Below, piece after piece: positions 1 through 7,555 of a stretch of 64,000 nt of DNA; within the stretch, counting starts at the first letter, position 1; every line of letters begins with the position of its first letter. The stretch spans positions 434,001-498,000 of the forward strand of contig NZ_CANMEZ010000003.1 in assembly GCF_947496985.1 (NCBI RefSeq). Reading direction: 5' to 3'. The position numbers and the translations under genes are program-made. Source of the stretch: an uncultured Kordia sp. (GTDB taxonomy: Bacteria > Bacteroidota > Bacteroidia > Flavobacteriales > Flavobacteriaceae). The notes beneath the pieces were generated by a model, which was not told the origin of the DNA, ran no database searches, and was given only the letters and a program-made list of their open reading frames with translations.

Positions 1-637
1 TCAATTGACCAGAAATCTCAACATTTTTACTGTTAAAGCGATCAACTTTATCCAAATTCACGATGTAAGATTTGTGAATTCGTAAAAATTTATTCTCAGG
101 TAATTGCTTTTCAAAAGCTTTCATGGTAGATAAAACCACAATATTACTATCATCAGTAACTAGCTTTACGTAATCTCCTAAAGCTTCAATCCATTTGATA
201 CTGTTTAAGATTACTTTACGTTTCTTCAAATTACTTTTTACAAAAATATGATCATCGTCTTCAGCACTTTTTGTTCCATAATTAGATTTATCCAATGCTC
301 GAGCAATGGCTTTGTCAAAACGATCTTTTGTTAAAGGTTTGTGTAGGAAGTCAGTAACATCGTAGTTAAATGCTTTAAAAGCATATTCTGTTTTTCCGGT
401 AACCATGATTACTTGTGGTGGATTTTTCAAAGACTCAAGCAAGTCAAATCCATTTAAAACAGGCATTTCTATATCCAAAAAGATTAAATCTACATTATTT
501 GTCTTTAGTCCATTCTTAGCCTCTATAGCATTGCTATACTCAGCAATTAAGTTTAGAGAAGGATGGTTTAGCGTCAACTTCGCCACAGCCATTCGCTGTA
601 TGGAAGAATCATCTACTATAATACAGTTAAGCTTCAT
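1..637 (-). CDS. LytTR-family response regulator (partial, C-terminus outside window)
   Basis: About 212 residues are visible. The N-terminus has the acidic pair of a receiver domain (VDDS, residues 8-11). The phosphoacceptor is probably Asp55 in FLDIEMP, with Thr80 and Lys100 (LHKP) as the other conserved receiver residues. A LytTR DNA-binding domain starts near residue 130 (HIFVKSNLKKRKV ... FLRIHKSYIVNLDKV) and runs off the left edge. The family controls genes by binding direct repeats after phosphorylation by a histidine kinase; no kinase is visible here. It is divergent from the ribosomal operon. The start is the ATG preceding KLNCIIVDD. Family call is firm; the target is unknown. Confidence 0.9.
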   Translation of the reverse strand, partial: MKLNCIIVDDSSIQRMAVAKLTLNHPSLNLIAEYSNAIEAKNGLKTNNVDLIFLDIEMPVLNGFDLLESLKNPPQVIMVTGKTEYAFKAFNYDVTDFLHKPLTKDRFDKAIARALDKSNYGTKSAEDDDHIFVKSNLKKRKVILNSIKWIEALGDYVKLVTDDSNIVVLSTMKAFEKQLPENKFLRIHKSYIVNLDKVDRFNSKNVEISGQL

Positions 638-765
638 ATGCAAAAGCGATTTTTTCAAATTTGGGTACATGCAATGTTATAAAAAATAAATCAAAGACAC
701 AACAAAAACGGGGATTTATTACGGATTTTATTACATATTTGCGAAAAAAAAAGATGGTTTTTTAT

Positions 766-795
766 TTGTATTCAAACAATAAAACAGTACTTTTG
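766..795 (+). promoter_or_regulatory. Bacteroidetes-type promoter of rpsF operon
   Basis: A -33 TTG at 766-768 and a -7 TACTTTTG at 788-795 are separated by 19 nt, matching the flavobacterial TTG-N17-23-TAnnTTTG consensus. The start codon of rpsF lies 30 nt downstream. Confidence 0.75.
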
Positions 796-824
796 CGCTC
801 AATTTTAATTAAAAAATAGTATTT

Positions 825-1163
825 ATGAATCATTATGAAACTGTTTTCATTTTAAATCCCGTTTTATCTGAAACTCAGATAAAGGAAACAGTAAAGAAAT
901 TTGAAGATTTCGTTGTTTCTAGAGGTGGAAAAATGATTTCAAAAGAAGATTGGGGACTAAAAAAGTTAGCGTATCCAATTCAGCACAAAAAGAGTGGTTT
1001 CTATCACTTATTCGAATTCCAAGCACCAGGAGAAGTAATTACTCCTTATGAACTAGAATTTAGACGTGACGAGCGTATCATGCGTTATTTAACTGTGAGG
1101 TTAGACAAACATGCAATCGCTTGGGCAGAGAAAAGAAGAAATAGAAAAACCGCTAAATCTTAA
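825..1163 (+). CDS. rpsF: 30S ribosomal protein S6
   Basis: The protein has 112 residues, the usual length for S6. The start [16 protein letters not shown] and the central [19 protein letters not shown] segment are typical of the family. S6 binds S18 in the platform of the 30S subunit, and the next gene encodes S18. It is the first gene of a three-gene operon with only 5 nt to rpsR. A good promoter lies directly upstream. Assignment is secure. Confidence 0.97.
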   Translation: MNHYETVFILNPVLSETQIKETVKKFEDFVVSRGGKMISKEDWGLKKLAYPIQHKKSGFYHLFEFQAPGEVITPYELEFRRDERIMRYLTVRLDKHAIAWAEKRRNRKTAKS

Positions 1164-1168
1164 GAAAT

Positions 1169-1465
1169 ATGTCTTCAATAGAACAACAAGCAAAAGGAAA
1201 AAAAGAAGGAGAAATTAGATATTTAACTCCTTTAAACATAGAAACTACGAAGGCAAAGAAATATTGCCGTTTTAAGAAATCTGGTATCAAGTATATCGAT
1301 TATAAAGATCCTGACTTCTTATTAAAATTCGTAAACGAGCAAGGTAAATTATTACCACGTCGTTTAACAGGAACTTCATTAAAGTATCAACGAAAAGTGT
1401 CTGTAGCTGTAAAAAGAGCGCGTCACTTAGCATTAATGCCATATGTTGGCGATATGTTAAAATAA
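1169..1465 (+). CDS. rpsR: 30S ribosomal protein S18
   Basis: The protein has 98 residues. The S18 core is visible as [18 protein letters not shown] followed by [20 protein letters not shown] and a basic C-terminus. The N-terminal 28 residues extend beyond the minimal S18 length, a feature common in Bacteroidetes. S18 heterodimerises with S6 on 16S rRNA. It sits between rpsF and rplI in the conserved order; 14 nt separate it from rplI. Confidence 0.97.
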   Translation: MSSIEQQAKGKKEGEIRYLTPLNIETTKAKKYCRFKKSGIKYIDYKDPDFLLKFVNEQGKLLPRRLTGTSLKYQRKVSVAVKRARHLALMPYVGDMLK

Positions 1466-1479
1466 AATAGAGACAGATT

Positions 1480-1929
1480 ATGGAACTTATTTTAAGACAA
1501 GACGTTGAAAATTTAGGATTTAAAGATGATATTGTAACAGTGAAAAACGGTTACGGAAGAAACTATTTAATTCCTCAAGGATTTGCAACATTAGCAACAA
1601 GTTCAGCTAAAAAAGTTTTAGCAGAGAACTTGAAACAAAAAGCATACAAAGAACAAAAATTAGTTGATGAGGCTAATGCAACTGCGAAAGCATTGTTAGA
1701 CTTAGAGATTAAAATTACTGCAAAAACTGGTGCTGGAACTAAACTTTTTGGTTCTGTTAACAACATTGATTTAGTTGAAGCATTAGAAAAAGCTGGTCAC
1801 GGAATCGAAAGAAAATTCATCAAAGTTATTGGTGGAAGCGTGAAAAGAACAGGTAAGTACGAAGCGAAAGTTAGATTACACAGAAGTGTAGTTGTAGACT
1901 TACCATTCGAAGTTATTGCAGAAGCATAA
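1480..1929 (+). CDS. rplI: 50S ribosomal protein L9
   Basis: The 149-residue product has the L9 N-terminal signature (MELILRQDVENLGFKDD, then VKNGYGRNYLIPQGFA) followed by the long central helix and the C-terminal domain (KLFGSVNNIDLVEAL). L9 binds 23S rRNA at the base of the L1 stalk. It is the last gene of the rpsF-rpsR-rplI operon and is followed directly by a strong terminator. Confidence 0.97.
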   Translation: MELILRQDVENLGFKDDIVTVKNGYGRNYLIPQGFATLATSSAKKVLAENLKQKAYKEQKLVDEANATAKALLDLEIKITAKTGAGTKLFGSVNNIDLVEALEKAGHGIERKFIKVIGGSVKRTGKYEAKVRLHRSVVVDLPFEVIAEA

Positions 1930-1956
1930 TAATAAACGATAAACGTTTTTATATAG

Positions 1957-1986
1957 AAAGCCACTCAAAATTGAGTGGCTTTTTTT
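1957..1986 (+). terminator. Rho-independent terminator after rplI
   Basis: A perfect stem AAGCCACTCAA / TTGAGTGGCTT with a short AA loop is followed by a run of T residues, 28 nt after the rplI stop codon. Confidence 0.9.
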
Positions 1987-2081
1987 GTACGTATTTGTAC
2001 CTCATTTTATAGGAGAATTATTGAATACATGTTACTTTTTCTATATTTAGATTAATAATTAATCAAAATAAACTATTTACT

Positions 2082-2363
2082 ATGGAGAAATCAGAAATTA
2101 CAGGATATGTCAATGATATCCATGGAGAAGGACTTCCGGGCGCTCTTGTAACTTTAGAAGGTCTTACAGAGTCAGTAACACTTACAACAATTACTAGTGC
2201 TAATGGACACTATGCTTTTAGAGAGCTAGGTCCTGGAAAATACAAAGTAACAGCTTCGATGTCAGGGTTTAAGACTAGTTATCAGAAGGTAGGGTTGCAA
2301 ATGGGGGAAAATAAAGAGGTTGATTTAACATTAGATGATGATGGTGTAAGTGAAGTGGGATGA
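2082..2363 (+). CDS. Stand-alone carboxypeptidase regulatory-like domain protein
   Basis: The 93-residue protein is almost exactly one CarboxypepD_reg (transthyretin-like) domain: a GYVNDIHGEGLPGALVTLEG start, the YAFRELGPGKYKVTASMSGF core and a final strand ending EVDLTL. The tail is acidic (LDDDGVSEVG). Such domains normally sit at the N-terminus of TonB-dependent receptors or peptidases. Here there is no signal peptide and no partner domain, so the protein is probably cytoplasmic or a remnant. Its flanking genes suggest no function. Confidence 0.75.
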   Translation: MEKSEITGYVNDIHGEGLPGALVTLEGLTESVTLTTITSANGHYAFRELGPGKYKVTASMSGFKTSYQKVGLQMGENKEVDLTLDDDGVSEVG

Positions 2364-2415
2364 TAAATTCTAGAATTTAGCAATACAATTACTTTTAAAT
2401 CAAAATAGATCATCG

Positions 2416-2423
2416 TAAATTTG
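2416..2423 (+). promoter_or_regulatory. -7 element before the DUF6495 gene
   Basis: TAAATTTG matches the TAnnTTTG consensus. It lies about 40 nt before the start codon, and its last base overlaps the first arm of an inverted repeat. Confidence 0.55.
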
Positions 2424-2453
2424 CGCTCTTTATTAAATCAAGAGCGCATTTTT
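2423..2453 (+). other. Hairpin (GCGCTCTT / AAGAGCGC) followed by T-run
   Basis: Perfect 8-bp arms at 2423-2430 and 2440-2447 enclose a 9-nt loop and are followed by ATTTTT. It could terminate transcription from the upstream 93-residue gene. Alternatively it could form at the very 5' end of the next transcript, because the -7 element TAAATTTG overlaps its first base. Confidence 0.5.
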
Positions 2454-2463
2454 AGTTACTGCA

Positions 2464-2934
2464 ATGAAATACACAAGACTTACAAAGGAACAATTAGAAG
2501 AATTACACCAGGAATTTATCAACTTTTTGGCAACACAATCTATCACAGCTGATGAATGGAATACATTAAAAACTGAAAAACCAGCAGTTGCCGAACAAGA
2601 AATAGATGTATTTAGTGATTTAGTTTGGGAAGGTGTATTAAATCAGGCAAGCTATCTTGAAAATATCTCTCCAAGTCATATGTATTTATTTCACTTAGGT
2701 GAAGATCAAATGAAACTAATTGCTGTCAAAATCTTAAAAGAAGGTATTGATATTACTACGAAAGAAGGTTTTGCTTGGTTACGTGATAATTATTCCACGG
2801 AAGAAGTTGAAATCTTAACGGCTAACAAAGCGTATTCTGATGATCGTAATGGCGATAAATTTGCATTGTTACAGCAAGGTTCTAATATTACAAAAGGGCA
2901 ATTGTTTCAGTGGTTTGACGCGATGATGTCGTAA
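2464..2934 (+). CDS. DUF6495 family protein
   Basis: A 156-residue soluble protein without signal peptide or membrane segment, starting MKYTRLTKEQLEELHQEF. It resembles the flavobacterial DUF6495 family, whose function is unknown; the match was recalled by eye, not searched. Features include a helical N-terminus, a FSDLVWEGVL segment and an acidic C-terminal half (STEEVEILTANKAYSDDRNGDKF). It is monocistronic with its own -7 element. Confidence 0.65.
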   Translation: MKYTRLTKEQLEELHQEFINFLATQSITADEWNTLKTEKPAVAEQEIDVFSDLVWEGVLNQASYLENISPSHMYLFHLGEDQMKLIAVKILKEGIDITTKEGFAWLRDNYSTEEVEILTANKAYSDDRNGDKFALLQQGSNITKGQLFQWFDAMMS

Positions 2935-2965
2935 TACGAATGTAAGAATATTGATGTTTTTTATT

Positions 2966-2989
2966 GTCAATTCGAGCGCAGTCGAGAAT
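2966..2989. repeat. Dispersed repeat with TCGAGCGCAGTCGA core
   Basis: The core TTCGAGCGCAGTCGAGA is an imperfect dyad (TCGA ... TCGA). A second copy lies at 4881-4906 and a variant (TGAGCGAAGTCGAAGTG) at 31522-31547, all between genes. It resembles short interspersed palindromic repeats common in Bacteroidetes genomes. Confidence 0.6.
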
Positions 2990-3026
2990 ACTAGAAAATC
3001 TAAACTATTCCAATGTTTTGGTAAAA

Positions 3027-3185
3027 CTAAGTACGTTCCTTACCAAAACGATCCATTTTACAACCACAATTTTTACAGGTATTTCCACCCCATAAAATCT
3101 CGTACCAACCTTTTGGTTTGCGAATTTTTGGTTGCTCTTCTCTACATTTTGGGCAGTTTACTGTTTTTGTATTGATCAATGCCAT
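3027..3185 (-). CDS. Small zinc-ribbon protein (52 residues)
   Basis: This ORF is below the usual length cut-off but looks real. It reads MALINTKTVNCPKCREEQ, continues through a KPKGWYEILWGG segment and ends with CKNCGCKMDRFGKERT. The two Cys knuckles (CPKC at 11-14 and CKNC at 37-40, plus Cys42) form a plausible four-Cys zinc ribbon with a conserved-looking aromatic linker. A 74-residue ORF on the opposite strand is its shadow. The function is unknown; such ribbons often bind nucleic acid or protein partners. Confidence 0.75.
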   Translation of the reverse strand: MALINTKTVNCPKCREEQPKIRKPKGWYEILWGGNTCKNCGCKMDRFGKERT

Positions 3186-3348
3186 AGATGTTTTTTGTTT
3201 AATCAACTAAAAATAAACGTTTTCTTAATACTATCCAAAACGTTTCAATTGATTGGGTAAAGTTGTTTTATAATAGAGAATATCAAATACACGAATTAAC
3301 AAATCAACAATCAAACAATAATCTTTTCCATCCACAAAAAATTAAACT

Positions 3349-3356
3349 TATATTTG
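3349..3356 (+). promoter_or_regulatory. -7 element of hisS promoter
   Basis: TATATTTG matches TAnnTTTG and lies 17 nt before the chosen hisS ATG. It therefore argues against the longer in-frame start at 3263. Confidence 0.6.
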
Positions 3357-3373
3357 CGCCACAATACAGAATC

Positions 3374-4741
3374 ATGGCACAAAAACCTAGCATACCAAAA
3401 GGAACACGAGATTTTTCTCCAATAGAAGTAACGAAACGTAACTATATTTTTAACATCATAAAAACAGCTTTTCAAAGCTTTGGATTTCAACCTATTGAAA
3501 CACCATCTTTTGAAAAATCTGAAACGTTACTTGGGAAATATGGAGAAGAAGGTGATCGCTTGATTTTTAAAATCTTAAACTCTGGTGAAAAGGTAAAAAA
3601 GGCTGATTTACAAGCGTTGGAAGATGGAAATTTAGCTCGTTTTTCTAACTCTTTAGCTGAAAAAGCATTACGCTATGATTTAACGGTTCCATTTGCACGC
3701 TATGTAGTGCAGCACCAAAACGACATTACATTTCCTTTTAAAAGATATCAAATTCAACCAGTTTGGCGTGCTGATAGACCGCAACACGGAAGATTTCAAG
3801 AATTCTTTCAATGTGATGCAGATGTAGTAGGTTCAACTTCGCTTTGGCAAGAAGTAGAATTTGTGCAATTGTATGACAAAGTATTTTCAAACTTAGGTTT
3901 GGAAGGTGTTACGATCAAAATAAACAATCGTAAAATTCTTTCAGGAATTGCAGAAGTAATAGGTGCTAAGGACAAATTAATCGATTTTACAGTTGCTTTA
4001 GATAAATTGGATAAGATTGGCGAAGATGGTGTGAAAAACGAAATGTTGAACAAAGGTATTTCCGCGGAAGCAATAGAAAAAGTACAGCCATTATTCAGCT
4101 TTTCAGGAAACTTGGATGATAAATTAGATCAACTAAAACAATTACTTTCAAGTTCTGACGAAGGAATGGAAGGAATTGCTGATTTAGAATTTGTATTTGA
4201 AGCAATTGAAGTTTTGGGATTAGAAACGGCAAGGTTGGATTTAGATATTACGCTTGCTAGAGGCTTAAATTACTATACAGGAGCTATCTATGAAGTTGCT
4301 GCACCAAAAGGCGTAAAAATGGGCTCTATTGGTGGTGGTGGACGTTATGATGACTTAACAGGGATTTTTGGATTGAAAAATGTAAGTGGTGTCGGAATTT
4401 CGTTTGGTTTGGATAGAATCTACTTAGTATTAGAAGAACTTGGTTTGTTTCCAGAAACGGTTACGGACAAAGTTGATGTATTGTGTATCAATTTTGGAGA
4501 AAAAGAGGCGCTTGCTTCTATGAAATTGATTAAAGTGTTGCGTGAAGCTGGAAAAAGTGCAGAGTTGTATCCGGATAAAGCAAAGCCAAAGAAACAAATG
4601 AATTACGCGAATAAACGTAATATTCCATATGTAATTATAATTGGTGGAAACGAATTGGAAAATAATACTTGCACTGTTAAAAATATGAACGATGGAACGC
4701 AACTAGAAGTTCCTTTTGATGAAGTTTTGACAGCTTTTTAA
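3374..4741 (+). CDS. hisS: Histidyl-tRNA synthetase
   Basis: Class II aminoacyl-tRNA synthetase of 455 residues charging tRNA-His. Visible motifs are [13 protein letters not shown] at the N-terminus, motif 2 ([20 protein letters not shown]), the HisA signature ([15 protein letters not shown]), GGGGRYDDL in the HisB region and a C-terminal anticodon-binding domain from about residue 360. The ATG at 3374 is preferred because the -7 element at 3349-3356 lies inside the longer open frame. It is monocistronic. Confidence 0.96.
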   Translation: MAQKPSIPKGTRDFSPIEVTKRNYIFNIIKTAFQSFGFQPIETPSFEKSETLLGKYGEEGDRLIFKILNSGEKVKKADLQALEDGNLARFSNSLAEKALRYDLTVPFARYVVQHQNDITFPFKRYQIQPVWRADRPQHGRFQEFFQCDADVVGSTSLWQEVEFVQLYDKVFSNLGLEGVTIKINNRKILSGIAEVIGAKDKLIDFTVALDKLDKIGEDGVKNEMLNKGISAEAIEKVQPLFSFSGNLDDKLDQLKQLLSSSDEGMEGIADLEFVFEAIEVLGLETARLDLDITLARGLNYYTGAIYEVAAPKGVKMGSIGGGGRYDDLTGIFGLKNVSGVGISFGLDRIYLVLEELGLFPETVTDKVDVLCINFGEKEALASMKLIKVLREAGKSAELYPDKAKPKKQMNYANKRNIPYVIIIGGNELENNTCTVKNMNDGTQLEVPFDEVLTAF

Positions 4742-4764
4742 ATTATAGTATTGAGAATTGAGAT

Positions 4765-4906
4765 GTTAGTATTTAGATAAAAACTTCTCGATACAAAATT
4801 CTATTGAATTTCACTCGAAATGACGTTTTAGAGTATAATCAAAGTTAAGTATTTAGATAAAAAAACTTCTCTATATTCAATGTCACATCGAGCGCAGTCG
4901 AGATGC
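4765..4906. repeat. Intergenic repeat cluster
   Basis: Two direct copies of a unit AGTATTTAGATAAAAACTTCTC-like occur at about 4769-4790 and 4849-4871. Between them is a TTTCACTCGAAATGACG palindromic-repeat fragment (about 4810-4826). After the second lies a full TCGAGCGCAGTCGA copy (4881-4906). No coding potential was seen in this 218-nt gap. Confidence 0.55.
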
Positions 4907-4959
4907 CTTTATAAGTTCCAAAATACTAAAGCGAAGTGTTTCTAGCAATCTGAAAAAAT

Positions 4960-6078
4960 CTAAAGACTTTTTTTATACGTTTTACGACGTTTATGAGTCA
5001 CAGGTTCAAAATGTTTCCAAAGTTGATGAATTGCTGTGTTTTCAATCAATTCGGGAGTTCGGATACAAGTTTCAATATTTTTTTCAGTAAAGGTTAAATA
5101 GTATTCCATGAATAAAATTGCTGTTAATCCTTTGTTTTGATATTCCGGATGCACACCAATTAAGTAGAATGTAATATTTGTTGGCTTCTTTCTAGCTTTT
5201 AATAAATGAAAAATCCCAAACGGGAACAATTTTCCATTCATCTTTTGTAAAGCGCTGGCAAATGATGGCATTACAATAGCGAAGGCAACCAGTTCATCAT
5301 CTTTATCTACGACAAATTTTATGAATTCTGGATTGATAAAATTTAAATAGCGATCTTTAAAATAAGCTTTTTGAATATCTGTAATTGGAACAAAAGAAGA
5401 TAACGAAGCATACGAAGCGTTAAATAAATCAAACATTTGATCTACATACGGCATAATGTCTTTGGTCTTGGTAAAGTTGAGCTGACGCAGTTGATAACGC
5501 TTTTTTACTAAGTTTTGTACACGTTCAAAAAACTTTGGCTTTACATTCTCAAAAGGAAATTTATTCTCTAAATATTCTTTCTCTTTAACGAGTCCGTGAT
5601 GAATAAAATGTTTTTCATAATACGGGTGATTGTACCAAGTAATCATAGTTCCAATATGATCAAAACCTTCTGTAAGAACACCTACTTTATCTAAATTAGA
5701 AAATCCAACAGGACCTTCCATGTATTCTAAATTATGCGATCTTCCAATTTCAGCTACTTTATCAAGTAAAGCACCAGAAACTTCAAAATCATCAATCATA
5801 TCAAACCAACCAAAACGCATTTTGGAAAGTTTTTGTTTTTTAATTTCAATCCAATTGACAATTGCAGCAACACGTCCAACCAATTTTCCATTTTTATATG
5901 CTAAGAAAAAACGTGCATCAGCGTCTAAAAATGCAGGGTTTTTGTCTTTATCAAATGTTTCCAATTCATCTTTTATAATGGGTGGAACCCAATATTTGGA
6001 ACCTTTATATATACTGAATGGGAATTTTACAAAAGTCTTTAATTCCTTTTTGGAAATAGCTTCACGAATATCAATCAT
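4960..6078 (-). CDS. GNAT-fold acyltransferase-like protein (YghO-like)
   Basis: A 372-residue cytoplasmic protein. An N-terminal segment (FVKFPFSIYKGSKYWVPPI ... FFLAYKNGKLVGRVAAI) and a C-terminal segment (ITFYLIGVHPEYQNKGLTAIL) resemble the two halves of a GNAT acetyl-CoA-binding domain, with QNKG as a relaxed Q/RxxGxG/A loop. The length and the EGPVGFSNLDKVGVL segment fit the YghO-like family of large GNAT proteins in Bacteroidetes. The acyl acceptor is unknown. It lies downstream of the transporter-like gene on the same strand with 32 nt between. Confidence 0.75.
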   Translation of the reverse strand: MIDIREAISKKELKTFVKFPFSIYKGSKYWVPPIIKDELETFDKDKNPAFLDADARFFLAYKNGKLVGRVAAIVNWIEIKKQKLSKMRFGWFDMIDDFEVSGALLDKVAEIGRSHNLEYMEGPVGFSNLDKVGVLTEGFDHIGTMITWYNHPYYEKHFIHHGLVKEKEYLENKFPFENVKPKFFERVQNLVKKRYQLRQLNFTKTKDIMPYVDQMFDLFNASYASLSSFVPITDIQKAYFKDRYLNFINPEFIKFVVDKDDELVAFAIVMPSFASALQKMNGKLFPFGIFHLLKARKKPTNITFYLIGVHPEYQNKGLTAILFMEYYLTFTEKNIETCIRTPELIENTAIHQLWKHFEPVTHKRRKTYKKSL

Positions 6079-6110
6079 GGGGTCAGTTAGGTTAGTTAGA
6101 AAAAAATACG

Positions 6111-7109
6111 TTAGATAGATCCGTCGTCTCCATCTCCATCATCTTCAAACTTTTTTAATTCGTCTTCATCTTTTTTCTTCTTCTTCTTTTCGTCACCTTT
6201 CGGATCTTGCTCATCAATTGGAATTAATTCATCAACATGCCAATCATCAATTCTGTACGAAATACCAATAGAGGCAAATAAACGTGTTGGCGTATTTTTT
6301 ATACTCGTTCCAATAGCGCCATCTAACTGAAAATCGTCACCTAACAAATATGCACCACCAGCTCTGAACAAAGCATCAGCATACCGATCACTATCAATTC
6401 CTTGATGTTCTACAAAAGCAGACCATTTTGGATTGTCAAATGCGTGTGTTAAAGTTAAAATATAGCTTAATTCTTTAGTGTCAGAAGTAATACGATCATA
6501 CGTAATGTTTGAAACAAACACCCAACGTCCAGCAAAGTGACTTTGCGTTGCTACCGTTACTTTTGGACTGATAGAAGGTTCATTTCTTGGAAAATATGGA
6601 TTGTCTGAAAATATAAAATTAGCGCCAGCATATACTCCAATAGCAGGAATTAAATCTTTCCAACGGAAAGAATTGTTTGCTCTCCAACTTAATAAATTTG
6701 GTTTTTCTAATGATGATTTAATATATGGATCGTAAATCATATATTTTGCTCCAATTGTATGAGATAAAAACCCATTTCGGTTAAACTCAAATGCTGGAAT
6801 CGTAGCATTCCTTGTAAATGTATCGAACTGATATGCACCTTCCCAACTAATTTCAAGCTGCTCTTTAAACACTCCATAACGCAAAGCGAAATCTAAACCA
6901 AATGCTTTAACTTCTGTATTTAATTTCTTGTGTTCTTGCTTTTCTACATACATTCCACCTTCAAACTGAATCACATTTTTTCCAACAGAAAAAGCGCTAA
7001 TAGAAGCTCCTGGGCGATTCGAGTTAATCACTTCTGTATATTGAGCAAAAGCCGAAGTGGATAAAAATAAAAAACCAAGGACTACTAAGAAGGAATTTGT
7101 TTTCATCAT
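6111..7109 (-). CDS. Outer-membrane transporter-like protein (Phenol_MetA_deg-like)
   Basis: The 332-residue protein starts with a signal peptide (SFLVVLGFLFLSTSAFAQ). It continues as amphipathic beta-strands typical of an outer-membrane barrel, beginning with the NSNRPGAS motif of the MetA-pathway transporter family. The last 40 residues are an unusual soluble tail: a Lys run (KKKKKKDED) then an Asp/Gly-rich acidic end (DDGDGDDGSI). The substrate is unknown. A second possible ATG lies one codon downstream of the first. Confidence 0.7.
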   Translation of the reverse strand: MMKTNSFLVVLGFLFLSTSAFAQYTEVINSNRPGASISAFSVGKNVIQFEGGMYVEKQEHKKLNTEVKAFGLDFALRYGVFKEQLEISWEGAYQFDTFTRNATIPAFEFNRNGFLSHTIGAKYMIYDPYIKSSLEKPNLLSWRANNSFRWKDLIPAIGVYAGANFIFSDNPYFPRNEPSISPKVTVATQSHFAGRWVFVSNITYDRITSDTKELSYILTLTHAFDNPKWSAFVEHQGIDSDRYADALFRAGGAYLLGDDFQLDGAIGTSIKNTPTRLFASIGISYRIDDWHVDELIPIDEQDPKGDEKKKKKKDEDELKKFEDDGDGDDGSI

Positions 7110-7222
7110 TTTTTTATTGGGTTAAATTCAAAACTACATAAAATTATACTTTTTTATCTAGTAAAAACGATATTAAATCTTCATAAATTGTATTTTTGAA
7201 AAAATATAGGTTATTCTTAATT

Positions 7223-7483
7223 ATGTTAATAAACTTACTACGAACCATAGCAATTATAATTCTTGTGATATACGGATTGCGTATATTAGGAAGATTATTT
7301 GGACCATTACTATTGCGATATGTAGCAAAAAAAGCCGAGAAGAAATTTTCAGAGCAATTTAAGCAACACGCAAAAAATCAGCAACAATCACCACGTGAAG
7401 GGGAAACCGTAATTGACAAAGGATCAAAAACAAAGCCTTCTAAAAAAGTTGGAGAGTATATAGATTTTGAAGAAGTAGATTAA
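7223..7483 (+). CDS. DUF4834 family small membrane protein
   Basis: About 86 residues from the chosen ATG (MLINLLRTIAIIILVIYG). A single N-terminal membrane segment (residues 4-20) is followed by a basic, disordered tail ending KKVGEYIDFEEVD. The C-terminal GEYIDFEEVD motif is characteristic of DUF4834 in flavobacteria. The upstream TTG in the same frame is less likely, because the family begins at MLINL. It is codirectional with the YfhO-like and glycosyltransferase genes. Function unknown. Confidence 0.75.
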   Translation: MLINLLRTIAIIILVIYGLRILGRLFGPLLLRYVAKKAEKKFSEQFKQHAKNQQQSPREGETVIDKGSKTKPSKKVGEYIDFEEVD

Positions 7484-7555
7484 CACTACATAATAAACCT
7501 TTCAAAAAAAGGTTAGTATATTACTTTCATTCATTTACACAAAAAACAACATCAA

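Noticed and set aside
2951-3175. 74-residue plus-strand ORF
   Set aside because: It overlaps the better-supported 52-residue zinc-ribbon gene on the minus strand and its translation has no recognisable features.
5720-6118. 132-residue plus-strand ORF
   Set aside because: Antisense to the GNAT gene start.
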